Part shown: positions 8,501 to 19,136 of the stretch, in pieces | How positions within the stretch are numbered: the first letter of the stretch is position 1 | How the letters are laid out: each line of letters begins with the position of its first letter | From: Cellulomonas phragmiteti | GTDB lineage: Bacteria > Actinomycetota > Actinomycetes > Actinomycetales > Cellulomonadaceae | NCBI RefSeq assembly: GCF_016862775.1 | Contig: NZ_BONP01000006.1 | Span: 1 to 64,000 of the forward strand | Direction of reading: 5' to 3' | DNA: 64,000 nt | Position numbers and translations under genes: made by a program | The notes under the pieces: model-generated | What the model was told of the DNA's origin: nothing | Database searches by the model: none | Seen by the model: the letters and a program-made list of their open reading frames with translations, nothing else

Positions 8501-8971
8501 GACGTCCGGCAGCAGCGTCGCCCCGGGCTCGACGACGCCACCGCCGGTGGTCGTGCCCAGCGCCCGCAGCATCTGCTGGCAGAAGCCGTGCGTCGTCGTG
8601 ATCGTCGCGGCGTCCACCTGCGACAGCGCGACCGTCAGCCGGTCACGGCGACGCGCGAGCTCGGCCTCGTCGACGTCCGCGAGGTGCGCCACGAGCACGT
8701 CGTCGCTGCTGCGGGCCGCAGGGTCGCGCAGCGCGCGCTCGGTCGCGACGAGCCGTGCGCGCACCCGGTCCCGCAGCTCGCTGGTCGCCATCCTGCCGAA
8801 GGTCACGAGCAGCAGCTCGGGCAGCAGGGCGTGCCCCTCGGCGACGTACCGCGTCGCGAGGGCCGCGATCGTGAACGTCTTGCCCGTGCCGGCGCTGGCC
8901 TCCAGCACGGTGGTCCCCGTGGGCAGCGCGCCGCAGACGTCGAACACCGCGGGGGGCGTCGGTGCGGTCAC
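5525..8971 (-). CDS. recB: RecBCD enzyme subunit RecB (exodeoxyribonuclease V beta)
   Basis: RecB is the 3'-5' helicase and nuclease subunit of RecBCD. The 1148-residue protein has Walker A LEASAGTGKTFT near residues 23-34, a UvrD-type helicase core (VDEFQDTDQVQW, LVLIGDPKQAIYAFRGAD, VVTVHAAKGLEFP) and a C-terminal RecB nuclease domain. The nuclease signature is visible in GSIDAVLR and VVVDYKTNRLG, with the Asp and Lys of the active site present. The GTG start at 8971 overlaps the recC stop by four bases (GTGA). The frame is open far upstream across recC, but that is antisense-like noise. Confidence 0.94.
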   Translation of the reverse strand: MTAPTPPAVFDVCGALPTGTTVLEASAGTGKTFTIAALATRYVAEGHALLPELLLVTFGRMATSELRDRVRARLVATERALRDPAARSSDDVLVAHLADVDEAELARRRDRLTVALSQVDAATITTTHGFCQQMLRALGTTTGGGVVEPGATLLPDVADLEAEVVDDLYLAAYAGAERPLLTVPEAREVARAAVSDHAAVLAPDDAPAGTPPDHRYRLARAVRREVVRRRRAAHVVDYDDLLTLLHTALTDPGTGPAAAERVRAPYRVVMVDEFQDTDQVQWQILRTAFHGHRTLVLIGDPKQAIYAFRGADVHTYLEARDVASTSTLGRSWRADAPVLDGLAHLVGGAALGDPRIVVHPVAAARTGRRLQGGAPVVVRRVTRRALGAGSAAPRVDVVRALVHRDVAAQVVRTLRGTRLRDGDGWRPALPGDVAVLARRNADALAVREALAAAGVPAVVSGLSSVFSTSAARDWLVLLTALASTGDPARVAAAALTPFVGWDAARLAGAQDAEREDLADLLRGWSHVLAGQGVAALLQAAAAAGLHERLAARLDGERTLTDVRHVGEVLHAAARDAGLGAAALTEWLRARIDEAAGDYAEERSRRLETDAAAVQVVTVHAAKGLEFPVVMVPFAWDRFVPRTPSVLRYHDADGTRRLHVGGPGSPGYDDARARHHAEEAGEDLRLAYVALTRASSQVVVWWAPSTVSASGAVGRLALGARDAQGLPPDTVPVPRDDQAAAGFDALAARSGGTVVHETVDAPPPVERWEPVRGDTVPLEVAHLRRAVDTTWRRTSYSGLTAAAHDAGPVGPGSPDRAGVADEPEEPGIQDEADGPVAGPASSTGGDTPPGAERLDAGLTAALRAVASPLADLPGGTAFGTLVHEVLEHVDTSAQDLAAELRARCAQAAGAGLGVDPDVLAAALLPSLHTPAGPLLGGRTLAQVPPRDRLAELDLELPLAGGDLDGAGRRPATLGDVADLLRTHLPPDDPFAAYAARLDHLHADPATRPAALRGYLTGSIDAVLRAEVDGDTRYVVVDYKTNRLGPPDEPLTAWHYRPAAMRAAMLDAHYPLQLLLYTVALHRFLRWRLAGYDPQRHLGGGAYLFVRGMCGPATPVVDGSPSPCGVVSWRPPAALVVALSALLDGGGSGP

Positions 8972-11900
8972 GCCGGACCCCGTCCCTCGTGCGTCAGCAG
9001 CGCGTCCCACACGGTGCGGGCGAGCGCGCCCAGCAGCGTGGGCTCGTCGGGCCACGCGGCGCGGTCGGCGGGCGTCGGGTCGCCCGCGACCTCCGTCAGC
9101 GTGAACCCGTCCCCCCACGCGAGGACGTGGTACTCGTCGGTGTGCTCGAAGCGGTCGCGCAGCGCCTGCTGGGCGTCGGCCAGCGCCCCTGCCGGGTCGT
9201 CGTGCCCGTGCCGGCGCTGGGCGTACGTGCCGGCCGCCGCGATGGGCAGGGGGAGCGGGGCGCGCAGCGCGCGGTCGCGCACCGCCACGAGGTCGGCGAG
9301 CAGCCGCCGCGCGTCCTCGGCCGGGGGCGGCGCGAGCCACGACGTCGCCGCGGACGGCCGGGACGACGCGCCCCGCCCGACCGTGGCGGCGCCGCGGACC
9401 GCGGGTGCGCCCGGGCTCGCGACCAGCGCGAGCAGCCGCACCCACGCGCGCAGGCGGTGCTTGGCACTCAGCCGCGCGTACACCGCGCGGACCAGGACGT
9501 CGCCGTGCACGCCCGGCACGGTGCCCGTCAGCGTGCGCCCGCCGGGCAGGGGCACCGTGACGTCGACCGTGGTCGCCGGGGCGCCGAGCACCGGCAGGGC
9601 GGCGTCCGCCACCGCGGCCACCCGGGTCGCGACGTCGGCGAGCGCGGCGCCGCCCAGGTTCCCGGGCGGCACCTTGCCCCGGCGTCGCTCGGCCGCAGCC
9701 GCCCGCTGCAGGTCGACGCCGTCCAGCGCCGCCGCGAGCAGCCGGTCGCCCGTGGCCCAGCCGTCCAGCGGCGCGAGGGTCAGCGGCAGCCGGTCGTCGA
9801 GGTCCTCCACCTCACCGGGCACCAGCACGCCCAGGCGGCGGCGCACGAACGCCTTGACCGGGTGCTCGAGCGCGGCCACCAGGTCGTCGAGGTCGACGAC
9901 CGGCTCGTCGAGCGGTGGCAGCGGCACCGTCAGCAACGGGGGACGAGGACGACGGGGCTCACGGGCGACCGCTGCCGCCCGACGGTCCACCTCGTCGAAG
10001 CTGAACGGCCCCGCCCGGCCCAGCACGCCGGGCGTGAAGTTGCGCTCGTCGACCGTCTGCAGCGGGTGGTGCACGACGAGCGCGTCGCGCACCGCACGCC
10101 CCGCGGGCAGCTCGACCGCCTCGTCGACCGCGTCGAGCAGCTCGCCGACCGGCACCGCCGGCGGCCGCGGCGCACCCGTCCGCTCGTCGGCCCCGCTGTG
10201 GACGACCACCAGGTGGTCGCCCGCGGCCAGGACGGCGTCGAGGAACAGCTGCCGGTCCTCCGCGCGCCGGTCGCGCTCGCCCACCAGCGGGTCACGGGCG
10301 AGGACGTCGTCGCCGTCGGGCGCGCCCGTGCGGGGGAACACGCCGTCGTCCATCCCCAGCAGGCAGACCACGCGGTGCGGCACCGCGCGCATCGGCTCCA
10401 GCGAGCACACGGTCAGCGAGCCGGTCCGGAACCCGGCGCGCGTCGGACGGCCGGCCAGGCGCGGCTCGAGCAGCGCGACGACGTCCGCGAGCCGCAGCGG
10501 CACGTCCGCCACCGCAGCCGCCGCCCGCGCGTCGGCGAGCACCGCCCGTGCCCCGACCTCCTGCCACGCGTCCGCCGGGTCCGCGGCCGTGAGCAGCACG
10601 AGCGCACGCTCCAGGGTGTCGAACCACGCGCTCGCGGGCCGCACCCCGTCCAGCTCGCCCAGCACGGACGTCAGCCGGTCGACGAGCTCGGCGACGCGCC
10701 CCGCGAGGTCGACGTCCGTGCTGTCCACGTCGTCCAGCGGCAGCGCCGACCCGACGAACCGGTGGTCCTCCTCGGCCATCGCCACACCCAGCAGCAGGCG
10801 GTCGGTGGCCGTGCGCCACGTGCCCTGCGCCACCGCACCCAGCCCGTAGCGCGCGCGCCGGTCCGGGCCCTCGCCCCAGCGCACCCCCGACTCCAGCGCC
10901 CAGGCGCGCAGCCGCTCGCTCGCCGCGTCGTCGAACCCGAAGCGCCGCCGCACGGCGGGCAGTCCCGCGAGGTCCACCACGCCCGACGCGGTCACGCGCG
11001 ACCCCGCGAGCCCCAGCAGCTCGGACAGCGCCCGCAGCAGCGGGTTGGTGCGGGCGGGCGCCCGGTCGGCGACGCGGACCCGCAGCGTGCGACCCGGGTG
11101 CACCGCCGTCCCGCGCCCGCCGCCGCCCTGCGGGGCGGTGGCGTCCCGCGCGTCGGTGGCCGCGGCGGACCCGAACGCGGCCACCACCAGCGGCGCGAAC
11201 GCCTCGACGTCCGGGCACAGCACCACGACGTCCCGGGGCTGCAGCGTCGGGTCGTCCGCCAGCAGACCCAGCACGACCTCCCGCAGCACCTCGACCTGGC
11301 GGCCGCGGCCGTGGCACGCGTGCACCTGCACCGTGCGGTCGCCCTCGGCCGCCGCGGCACGGCCCGCGGGCCGCTCGTCCGCGCGCAGCGCCGCCTGCAG
11401 GGCGCCGAGGACGGTCGCCGGCGGTCGGGGTGCCCCGTGGTGGGTCACCTGCGCGCCCGTCGCCGCCAGGCGCATCCCCAGCTCGGTCGCGTCGCGCGCG
11501 GCCGACGCCAGCAGGGGGTGCACCGCGACCGTCGGCACCGTCCGGCGCCGCGGTGCCGGACCCGCGTCGGCCGCCCCCGCCGCACGGTCCCACAGCGCGC
11601 GTGAGGGGTGCGGCAGCCACACGTGCACGTCCCGGTGCACGGCCAGCGCCGCGAGCACCTCGACGTGCGCCTGCGGCAGCCGCGTGGCGCCCAGCACGGA
11701 CAGGCGCGCGGGCAGGTCGGCGCGTCCCGGGTCGTCGCGCAGCACGCGGGCGGCCTCGGTGAGCCGCTCCGCCGGGCTCGGGACCCCCACCGCGGACCGC
11801 ACGGCCCGCCACAGCGGCGCCTGCCACGCCAGGTCGGCGGGCAGGGGCGCCCCCGCGCCGTCGTCGTCGCGTCCCGCCGCCCAGCCCACGACGAGCGCGG

Positions 11901-12426
11901 GACGCTGCGCCGCGTACGCCGCGAACGCGCCCGCCAGCCGCTGCGCGAGCCGCAGCCGGCGGCCCGCGCGCACGTCCGGGGCCGCCCCGGGCTCGTCGAC
12001 CACGTGGCGGGCCAGCGGTGCGGACCACGGCGCCCCCGCGGCGACCGCGGCGTCGACCGCGCGCAGCACGTGCCACACGAGGCGCTCGGGCTCCCAGGGG
12101 TCGTCGTGCCGTGGCGTCCCCGTCGCGGCCGCGACGGCGTCGCGCACCAGGCGCGTCGGCGGGTCGAAGTCGATGCGGGCGCTCACACCGCCCTCGCCGT
12201 CGGGCCCGGCGCCCAGCCGGTGCGAGAGCCGCTGCGCGACCCACCGCTCCACCCCGCGCGTCGGGACGGCGACGACCTCGCGCGCGAAGGGGTCGGTCCT
12301 GGGCGGGACGTCGGCCAGCAGCCCGGCCAGGGCGTCGACCAGCACGTCCGTGCGCTCGGACGTGTGCACGCGCAGCGGGCCGGTCACCGCCGGCCCACCG
12401 GGCCGCCCCTGCGTCGTCGTCCGCAC
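8968..12426 (-). CDS. recC: RecBCD enzyme subunit RecC (exodeoxyribonuclease V gamma)
   Basis: RecC holds the complex together and reads Chi in the enterobacterial enzyme. The 1152-residue length is usual. The N-terminus carries TDPFAREVVAVPTRGVERWVAQRLS, a strong RecC signature, split here as VVAVPTRGVERWVAQ in the middle. As expected, the helicase-like domains lack a good P-loop and the nuclease-like C-terminus lacks the catalytic motif. The GTG at 12426 follows a purine-rich ggtggcggg; a second GTG at 12387 is possible. A TAGCGT hexamer at 12448-12453 (minus strand) could be the operon's -10. First gene of recCBD. Confidence 0.9.
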   Translation of the reverse strand: MRTTTQGRPGGPAVTGPLRVHTSERTDVLVDALAGLLADVPPRTDPFAREVVAVPTRGVERWVAQRLSHRLGAGPDGEGGVSARIDFDPPTRLVRDAVAAATGTPRHDDPWEPERLVWHVLRAVDAAVAAGAPWSAPLARHVVDEPGAAPDVRAGRRLRLAQRLAGAFAAYAAQRPALVVGWAAGRDDDGAGAPLPADLAWQAPLWRAVRSAVGVPSPAERLTEAARVLRDDPGRADLPARLSVLGATRLPQAHVEVLAALAVHRDVHVWLPHPSRALWDRAAGAADAGPAPRRRTVPTVAVHPLLASAARDATELGMRLAATGAQVTHHGAPRPPATVLGALQAALRADERPAGRAAAAEGDRTVQVHACHGRGRQVEVLREVVLGLLADDPTLQPRDVVVLCPDVEAFAPLVVAAFGSAAATDARDATAPQGGGGRGTAVHPGRTLRVRVADRAPARTNPLLRALSELLGLAGSRVTASGVVDLAGLPAVRRRFGFDDAASERLRAWALESGVRWGEGPDRRARYGLGAVAQGTWRTATDRLLLGVAMAEEDHRFVGSALPLDDVDSTDVDLAGRVAELVDRLTSVLGELDGVRPASAWFDTLERALVLLTAADPADAWQEVGARAVLADARAAAAVADVPLRLADVVALLEPRLAGRPTRAGFRTGSLTVCSLEPMRAVPHRVVCLLGMDDGVFPRTGAPDGDDVLARDPLVGERDRRAEDRQLFLDAVLAAGDHLVVVHSGADERTGAPRPPAVPVGELLDAVDEAVELPAGRAVRDALVVHHPLQTVDERNFTPGVLGRAGPFSFDEVDRRAAAVAREPRRPRPPLLTVPLPPLDEPVVDLDDLVAALEHPVKAFVRRRLGVLVPGEVEDLDDRLPLTLAPLDGWATGDRLLAAALDGVDLQRAAAAERRRGKVPPGNLGGAALADVATRVAAVADAALPVLGAPATTVDVTVPLPGGRTLTGTVPGVHGDVLVRAVYARLSAKHRLRAWVRLLALVASPGAPAVRGAATVGRGASSRPSAATSWLAPPPAEDARRLLADLVAVRDRALRAPLPLPIAAAGTYAQRRHGHDDPAGALADAQQALRDRFEHTDEYHVLAWGDGFTLTEVAGDPTPADRAAWPDEPTLLGALARTVWDALLTHEGRGPA

Positions 12427-12495
12427 CCCGCCACCGTCACCCGACGCACGCTAGCGAACGCCACCGACGCCCGGTGCCCCGTCCACAGCGCGGCG

Positions 12496-13311
12496 TCAGG
12501 ACCAGGTGCCGCGCGCACGCAGGACGTCGCGCAGCAGGTCCGCGCGGTCGGTGACGAGCCCGTCGACCCCCAGGTCGAGCAGGCGGTGCATCTCGGCGGG
12601 GTCGTCGACGGTCCAGACGTGCACGTGCCGCCCCACGGCGTGCGCCGTCGCGACCGTCCCCGCGTCGACGACCCGCACCCGCCCCTGGGCGACCGGCACC
12701 TGCAGGGCGTCCACGTCCCGCAGGGCCCGGCCCGCCAGCCGCCGCACCCCCGCGCGGTGCGCCGCGAGGAACCGCACGACCTCACCCGTCGCGGCCGACG
12801 TCGCCACCGGGCGGCTCAGCCGGGCCAGGGTCTCGCGGCGACGCACCCGCGAGAACGACGTCACGCAGACGCGGTCGTGCGACGCGGTGCGCTCGATCGC
12901 GTCCGCCACCGGGACGATGGCGTGCTCGCTCTTGACGTCGACGTTCACGCGCAGGTCTGGCCACGTGCCCAGCACGTCCTCCAGGCGCGGCACGGGGTCG
13001 ACCCCGCCGATGAGCGCACGCCCGACCACCGACCACGGCAGCTCGGACACCAGGCCCTCGGCGTCCGTCGTGCGGTCCAGCGTCTCGTCGTGCAGCGCGA
13101 CCGCGACGTGGTCCGCCGTCGCGTGGGCGTCCGTCTCGACGTACCGGAAGCCGAGCGCGACGGCGGCCCCGAAGGCCGTCAGCGAGTTCTCGCGCCCGTC
13201 GAGCGCGAACCCGCGGTGCGCGAGCGCGACCACGCCGGCCGGGTCGTCGAAGTACGGGTGCCGTGCGGGCGCGCGGCGGGGCCCGCCCTCCACGTCGCGC
13301 GCCGCGTGCAC
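12496..13311 (-). CDS. Glycerophosphodiester phosphodiesterase
   Basis: A GDPD-family protein of about 271 residues that should hydrolyse glycerophosphodiesters to glycerol-3-phosphate and an alcohol. Catalytic signatures are present: VALAHRGF...EN near residues 29-43, RYVETDAHATADH with the metal-binding Glu and Asp, and LHDETLDRTT with the catalytic His. The C-terminal VWTVDD and DGLVTDRADLL are typical of the barrel end. There is no signal peptide, so it is probably cytosolic (UgpQ/GlpQ-like). The start is uncertain: GTG at 13311 is preferred, but the frame is open to a GTG at 13344. Confidence 0.88.
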   Translation of the reverse strand: MHAARDVEGGPRRAPARHPYFDDPAGVVALAHRGFALDGRENSLTAFGAAVALGFRYVETDAHATADHVAVALHDETLDRTTDAEGLVSELPWSVVGRALIGGVDPVPRLEDVLGTWPDLRVNVDVKSEHAIVPVADAIERTASHDRVCVTSFSRVRRRETLARLSRPVATSAATGEVVRFLAAHRAGVRRLAGRALRDVDALQVPVAQGRVRVVDAGTVATAHAVGRHVHVWTVDDPAEMHRLLDLGVDGLVTDRADLLRDVLRARGTWS

Positions 13312-13489
13312 CCCACCACTGTCACCCGCGCGCGGCCCCACCACGACCGCGGGCGCACCGTTTCACCCGACCGGGACCTCGGGCCCGCCGCGCCTCCCGG
13401 ATCGCGCCGTAGCGTTCGACGCCAGCCCCGCGTGGCGCGCACCGTCGCGGCCCCGTCCGGGGGAGACCCCACGCACCCCGGGAGCGACC

Positions 13490-14977
13490 GTGGCCGACCC
13501 TCGTGGCTTCCTCACCACCCGGCACCGTGAGCTGCCGGCCGACCGCCCCGTCGACGTGCGGCTGACCGACTGGGCCGAGGTGCACGCGCACCGCGCCGGT
13601 CACGCGGACGACGTCGGGCTGGTGCGGCGCCAGGCGGGCCGCTGCATGGACTGCGGCATCCCGTTCTGCCACTCGGGCTGCCCCCTGGGCAACGAGATGC
13701 CCGCGTGGAACGACCTGGCGTGGCGCGGGCAGTGGGCCGCGGCCAGCGACCGCCTGCACGCGACCAACAACTTCCCCGAGGTCACGGGGCGGGTCTGCCC
13801 CGCGCCGTGCGAGGCCGCCTGCGTGCTCGGGATCAACGACGAGCCGGTGACGATCCGGCACGTCGAGGTGTCGGTCGCGGAGGAGGCGTTCGACCGGGGG
13901 CTGCTCCGGCCGCACGTGCCCGGCCGGCTCTCGGGCCACACCGTCGCGGTCGTGGGGTCCGGGCCCGCCGGCCTGGCGTGCGCGCAGCAGCTGACCCGGG
14001 CCGGTCACACCGTGGTCGTCTACGAGCGCGCGGACCGCGCCGGCGGCCTGCTGCGGTACGGCATCCCGGAGTTCAAGCTGGAGAAGCGGGTCGTCGACCG
14101 GCGCCTGGAGCAGATGCACGCCGAGGGCACGCGGTTCCGCACCGGTGTCGACGTCGGCAGGGACGTCACGGGCGAGCAGCTGCGGGCGCGCTACGACGCG
14201 GTCGTACTCGCGACCGGCTCGACCGTGCCGCGCGACCTGTCCGTGCCCGGCCGTGGGCTGCGCGGCATCGAGCAGGCCATGACGTACCTGCCGCAGGGCA
14301 ACCGCGCGGCCGTCGGTGACGAGGTGCCCGGGCAGCTGCTGGCGACCGGGCTCGACGTGGTCGTGGTGGGCGGCGGCGACACCGGCGCCGACTGCCTGGG
14401 CACCGCGCTGCGGCAGGGCGCCCGCTCCGTCACGCAGCTGGAGATCCTGCCGAGCCCGCCCACGGACCGTCCCGCGGACCAGCCCTGGCCGACCTACCCG
14501 CGGGTGCTGCGCACGTCGAGCGCGCACGCCGAGGGCGGCGAGCGCGTCTGGGCGACGAGCAGCGTCCGGTTCCTCGACGACGGCGCCGGAGCCGTGCGCG
14601 CCGTCGAGGTCGAGGACGTCGAGGCCGTCGGCGGTCGGTTCGAGCCGGTCCCCGGGACGCGCCGCGAGCTGGCGGCGGGGCTCGTCCTGCTCGCGCTCGG
14701 GTTCACGGGTGCCGAGCCGGGTGCGCTGCTCGACACGCTCGGCGTCACGCGCACCGCGCGGGGGACGGTGGCCCGGGCCGACGACTTCTCGACCGACGTG
14801 CCCGGCGTGTTCGTCGCGGGCGACGCGGGCCGTGGCCAGTCGCTGGTGGTGTGGGCCATCGCCGAGGGACGCGCCGCCGCCGCGAGCGTCGACGCCTACC
14901 TCATGGGCGCGAGCGCGCTGCCGTCGCCGGTGCGCGCGAGCAGCGCGCCGCTCGGCGTGCGGGTGGGCGTCCGGTAG
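13490..14977 (+). CDS. gltD: Glutamate synthase small subunit (GltD) or related NADPH oxidoreductase
   Basis: The 495-residue protein has the GltD order: an N-terminal [4Fe-4S] region (CMDCGIPFCHSGCPLGN, CPAPCEAACVLG), an FAD-binding Rossmann motif VVGSGPAGLACAQQL near 150, a second NADPH motif VVVVGGGDTGADC near 285, and the C-terminal FAD signature VFVAGDAGRGQSLVVWAIAEG. It normally passes electrons from NADPH to the large subunit GltB. The GTG at 13490 has GGGAG six bases upstream. No gltB is adjacent: the upstream neighbour is a GDPD gene on the other strand. It may pair with a distant gltB or serve another reductase. Confidence 0.88.
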   Translation: MADPRGFLTTRHRELPADRPVDVRLTDWAEVHAHRAGHADDVGLVRRQAGRCMDCGIPFCHSGCPLGNEMPAWNDLAWRGQWAAASDRLHATNNFPEVTGRVCPAPCEAACVLGINDEPVTIRHVEVSVAEEAFDRGLLRPHVPGRLSGHTVAVVGSGPAGLACAQQLTRAGHTVVVYERADRAGGLLRYGIPEFKLEKRVVDRRLEQMHAEGTRFRTGVDVGRDVTGEQLRARYDAVVLATGSTVPRDLSVPGRGLRGIEQAMTYLPQGNRAAVGDEVPGQLLATGLDVVVVGGGDTGADCLGTALRQGARSVTQLEILPSPPTDRPADQPWPTYPRVLRTSSAHAEGGERVWATSSVRFLDDGAGAVRAVEVEDVEAVGGRFEPVPGTRRELAAGLVLLALGFTGAEPGALLDTLGVTRTARGTVARADDFSTDVPGVFVAGDAGRGQSLVVWAIAEGRAAAASVDAYLMGASALPSPVRASSAPLGVRVGVR

Positions 14978-15032
14978 CGCACCTGCGTCCTCCCGCCGCG
15001 CACGCGTGCTGGTCAGCGAGGGCCCCGCGCGG

Positions 15033-15038
15033 CAGGCT
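15033..15038 (+). promoter_or_regulatory. -10-like hexamer of araC-type gene (leaderless spacing)
   Basis: CAGGCT lies 6 nt before the GTG at 15045, so transcription would begin at the start codon. No Shine-Dalgarno sequence is present. Confidence 0.35.
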
Positions 15039-15044
15039 GTCCCT

Positions 15045-15488
15045 GTGACGTCGGACCCGCGCCTGGCCGAGCTGCGGCTGCTGCGCGCCGTGCGCGACCG
15101 CATGGACCGCGACCACGCGCAGCCGCTGGACGTCGAGTCGCTGGCGCGCGGTGCGCACATGTCGGCCGGGCACCTGAGCCGTCGCTTCCGCGCCGTGTTC
15201 GGCGAGTCGCCGTACGCCTACCTCATGACGCGGCGCATCGAGCGGGCCATGACGCTGCTGCGGCGTGGCGACCTGACGGTCACCGAGGTCTGCTTCGCGG
15301 TCGGCTGCTCCTCGCTCGGGACGTTCAGCACGCGGTTCACCGAGCTCGTGGGCATCCCACCGTCGCAGTACCGCCGGCTCGCGGCCGACGAGGGCGCGGG
15401 CATCCCGAGCTGTGTCGCCAAGCAGGTCATGCGGCCCCGGCGTGATCGGTCAGGATCCGAGAAGCGGCAGGCGGCCGGGTCCTCCTAG
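15045..15488 (+). CDS. AraC-family transcriptional regulator, DNA-binding domain only
   Basis: The 147-residue protein is essentially just the AraC/XylS double helix-turn-helix: LARGAHMSAGHLSRRFRAVF, GESPYAYLMTRRIERAM, then VTEVCFAVGCSSLGTFSTRF and the family-ending GIPPSQYRR. A ligand-binding domain is absent. A short basic tail follows. The gene lies 10 bp before a VOC/glyoxalase-like gene in the same direction, a common pairing in actinobacteria, so it probably controls that gene and perhaps itself. Confidence 0.88.
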   Translation: MTSDPRLAELRLLRAVRDRMDRDHAQPLDVESLARGAHMSAGHLSRRFRAVFGESPYAYLMTRRIERAMTLLRRGDLTVTEVCFAVGCSSLGTFSTRFTELVGIPPSQYRRLAADEGAGIPSCVAKQVMRPRRDRSGSEKRQAAGSS

Positions 15489-15498
15489 CGTGGACGTC

Positions 15499-15909
15499 AT
15501 GGACCTCCTCATCCACTACACGTTCCTCCCCGCCGACGACCCGGAGGCCTCGCTCGCGTTCTACCGCGACGTGCTCGGGTTCGAGGTGCGCAACGACGTC
15601 GGCTACGGCGACATGCGCTGGATCACGGTCGGCACGCCCGCCCAGCCGCAGACGTCGATCGTCCTGCACCCGCCGGCGGCGGACCCCGGCATCACCGACG
15701 ACGAGCGGCGCACCATCGCCGAGCTCATGGCCAAGGGCTCGTACGCCTCGGTCGTGCTGGCCACGACGGACGTGGACGCGGCGTTCGCGCAGGTGCAGGC
15801 CGGCGGCGCCGAGGTCGTCCAGGAGCCCATGGACCAGCCGTACGGCACCCGCGACTGCGCGTTCCGCGACCCCGCGGGCAACATGGTCCGCATCAACCAG
15901 CTCACCTGA
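15499..15909 (+). CDS. VOC-family protein (glyoxalase/bleomycin-resistance/dioxygenase fold)
   Basis: The 136-residue single-unit VOC protein has two beta-alpha-beta-beta-beta modules: IHYTFLPADDPEASLAFYRD-like start with LGFEVRN, and a second half VVLATTDVDAAFAQVQAGGA followed by YGTRDCAFRDPAGNMVRI. Such proteins bind a metal or small hydrophobic ligand; the actual substrate cannot be read from the sequence. The ATG at 15499 sits 7 nt after TAGCGT (15486-15491), suggesting a leaderless mRNA of its own, although it follows the AraC gene closely. Confidence 0.85.
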   Translation: MDLLIHYTFLPADDPEASLAFYRDVLGFEVRNDVGYGDMRWITVGTPAQPQTSIVLHPPAADPGITDDERRTIAELMAKGSYASVVLATTDVDAAFAQVQAGGAEVVQEPMDQPYGTRDCAFRDPAGNMVRINQLT

Positions 15910-15973
15910 GCCGAGGCGCGCCCCGGGCGGGTGATTCTCGGCCGCGGACCGCAGGATCGAACAGGTGTTCGAC

Positions 15974-15979
15974 TACGCT
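15974..15979 (+). promoter_or_regulatory. -10-like hexamer TACGCT (leaderless spacing)
   Basis: TACGCT ends 6 nt before the ATG at 15986 and there is no ribosome-binding site. Confidence 0.45.
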
Positions 15980-15985
15980 CGCACC

Positions 15986-16285
15986 ATGCCCGACCGCTCG
16001 CTCCCGCCCCGGCCGCCGGCGCGCGACGTCGCCAACAGCGAGGTCCCCGACGGCATCCCGACCCGTCCCCAGGGGGACGTCGCCGTGGTCGTCCGGCTCG
16101 TCTGGTCCGACGGCGGCGAGGAGTGGCGGGCCGCACGCGCCATCCGGTGGACGCGCACGCACGTCATGGTCGCGTGGCGCGAGCACGACACCGACCCGCG
16201 CTCCGAGCGCCACACGTGGCTGCGGGCGGGGGACGTGGCGCGCTCGATCAGCTGGTTCGTCCCCCCGGAGCGCACCCCCGCGTGA
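15986..16285 (+). CDS. Small hypothetical protein
   Basis: The 99-residue protein has a Pro/Arg-rich start and then a compact, Trp-rich part: VVVRLVWSDGGEEWRAARAI, RWTRTHVMVAW, HTWLRAGDVARSISWFV. This looks like a small beta-barrel-type fold of the sort seen in actinobacterial hypothetical proteins. No catalytic motif, signal or membrane segment is visible. Third-position GC is strong, so it is probably genuine. It ends 3 bp before the convergent ATPase gene. Confidence 0.65.
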   Translation: MPDRSLPPRPPARDVANSEVPDGIPTRPQGDVAVVVRLVWSDGGEEWRAARAIRWTRTHVMVAWREHDTDPRSERHTWLRAGDVARSISWFVPPERTPA

Positions 16286-16288
16286 GCC

Positions 16289-18982
<2,694 letters not shown>

Positions 18983-19084
18983 GCCTCACCTCGGGGCGGG
19001 TGGCAGGGCCGGGCGTCCTCCGCATGGTCGCACGCAGGCACGCCGGGCGACACACGGAGATGTGCCGCGGCCCGCGACACCGGA

Positions 19085-19116
19085 CGGGGCCGCACCCTGC
19101 GCAGGGTGCGGCCCCG
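19085..19116 (-). terminator. Hairpin terminator after the DUF4914 gene
   Basis: Two perfectly complementary 16-base arms (19085-19100 and 19101-19116, core ggggccgcaccctgc) lie about 20 bp past the stop codon at 19137. There is no U-run, as is common in very GC-rich genomes. Confidence 0.7.
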
Positions 19117-19136
19117 GTGCCGCGAGCGGGTGGGCG

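Noticed and set aside
4970-10849. A stop-free plus-strand frame of nearly 2000 codons
   Set aside because: It is antisense to recB, recD and part of recC. Its translation is Arg/Ala/Pro/Gly-rich low-complexity, as expected from codon bias in GC-rich DNA, while the minus strand encodes well-known helicase motifs.
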